Assembly (NCBI RefSeq): GCF_034366625.1
Contig: NZ_JAXMIH010000006.1
Coordinates: 558,001-622,000, forward strand
Reading direction: 5' to 3'
Source: Prosthecobacter sp.
GTDB taxonomy: Bacteria > Verrucomicrobiota > Verrucomicrobiia > Verrucomicrobiales > Verrucomicrobiaceae
Length of the DNA: 64,000 bases
Shown here: positions 63,766 to 64,000 of the stretch, piece by piece
Position numbering within the stretch: position 1 is the first letter of the stretch
How the letters are laid out: each line of letters opens with the position of its first letter
The notes under the pieces: model-generated
The model's database searches: none
Told to the model about the DNA's origin: nothing
The model's input: the letters and a program-made list of their open reading frames with translations, nothing else
Program-made: the position numbers and the translations under genes

Positions 63766-64000
63766 ATGTCTGAGATAATCGACGCACAAAAAGACACATG
63801 CGCACAACACCATGCCGTGTTTGACCCGCCGTCACCAAGTTCACGCGTTGGCATTGCTCTTCAGACACTGCATCTCGCTCCAATTCAAGGAGTGCGCGTA
63901 AGTCCTGACGATGGAACCAACGGTTGGTTCTTGTGGGCCGGGGAATGGTCTGCTGCGGATGACTTTTTCCAACCAATGTGCTACGAGCACTTGGCAGAGC
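63766..64000 (+). CDS. Partial gene, Imm33/DUF2185-type small protein candidate
   Basis: An ATG at 63766 opens a frame that runs off the window after 78 codons. The translation includes SRVGIALQTLHLAPIQGVRV, GTNGWFLWAGEW, and DDFFQPMCYEHLAE. The GW-x-x-W-x-GE and DDFFQP-x-x-x-x-HL arrangement resembles a family of small cytosolic proteins sometimes labelled immunity-type (Imm33-like); this is recall of a pattern, not a confident match. No signal peptide is present. The C-terminus is outside the window. Confidence 0.6.
   Translation, partial: MSEIIDAQKDTCAQHHAVFDPPSPSSRVGIALQTLHLAPIQGVRVSPDDGTNGWFLWAGEWSAADDFFQPMCYEHLAE

Overview
The window most resembles a Verrucomicrobiota chromosome, a Prosthecobacter/Verrucomicrobium-type relative. 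This rests on two giant secreted proteins that pair autotransporter-associated beta-strand repeats (PATR) with a C-terminal PEP-CTERM sorting signal. It is supported by two formylglycine-type sulfatases, a DUF1080 (3-keto-disaccharide hydrolase) protein, an Nramp-like permease lacking the usual metal motifs, and high-GC coding sequence. No rRNA, tRNA, CRISPR array, integrase or transposase is visible. The taxonomic call is inference; a planctomycete is the main alternative.

Region 1 (1-8000) holds the 3' part of a DEAD-box RNA helicase. It converges on a minus-strand cluster read as small ORF, nucleotidyltransferase, purple-acid-phosphatase-like protein, sensor kinase and LuxR-type response regulator. 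The last two overlap by 4 bases. A lipoprotein phosphodiesterase and a divergent secreted glycerophosphodiesterase follow. A 255-bp element bounded by inverted repeats closes the region.

Region 2 (8080-18748) is mostly housekeeping and metabolism. It contains an ABC-F ATPase, an ankyrin-repeat secreted protein, the DUF1080 protein, a small lipoprotein, an SDR oxidoreductase and the Nramp-like permease. Next come a hydroxyacid dehydrogenase divergent from a D-erythronate-dehydrogenase-like protein, and an overlapping hflK-hflC pair.

Region 3 (18749-59628) fills about 63% of the window with two paralogous minus-strand genes encoding proteins of 8906 and about 4548 residues. Both start with nearly the same signal peptide and end in a PEP-CTERM anchor. 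PATR units recur in both roughly every 225 residues by eye. Their upstream leaders share a two-block element at the same distance from the start codon. A second module type, of about 65 residues with a GIPAGT core, is inserted into the scaffold as singles, pairs and a six-copy array, and some copies split a PATR unit. The larger protein also carries a PA14-like domain.

Region 4 (59970-64000) holds two secreted sulfatases, a bidirectional terminator, an EVE-domain protein and the start of a gene running off the window. A plausible reading is a cell that displays very large surface or matrix proteins and releases sulfate and phosphate from extracellular polymers. Start sites were moved downstream of the longest ORF where a signal peptide, lipobox, paralogue alignment or neighbour overlap indicated it.
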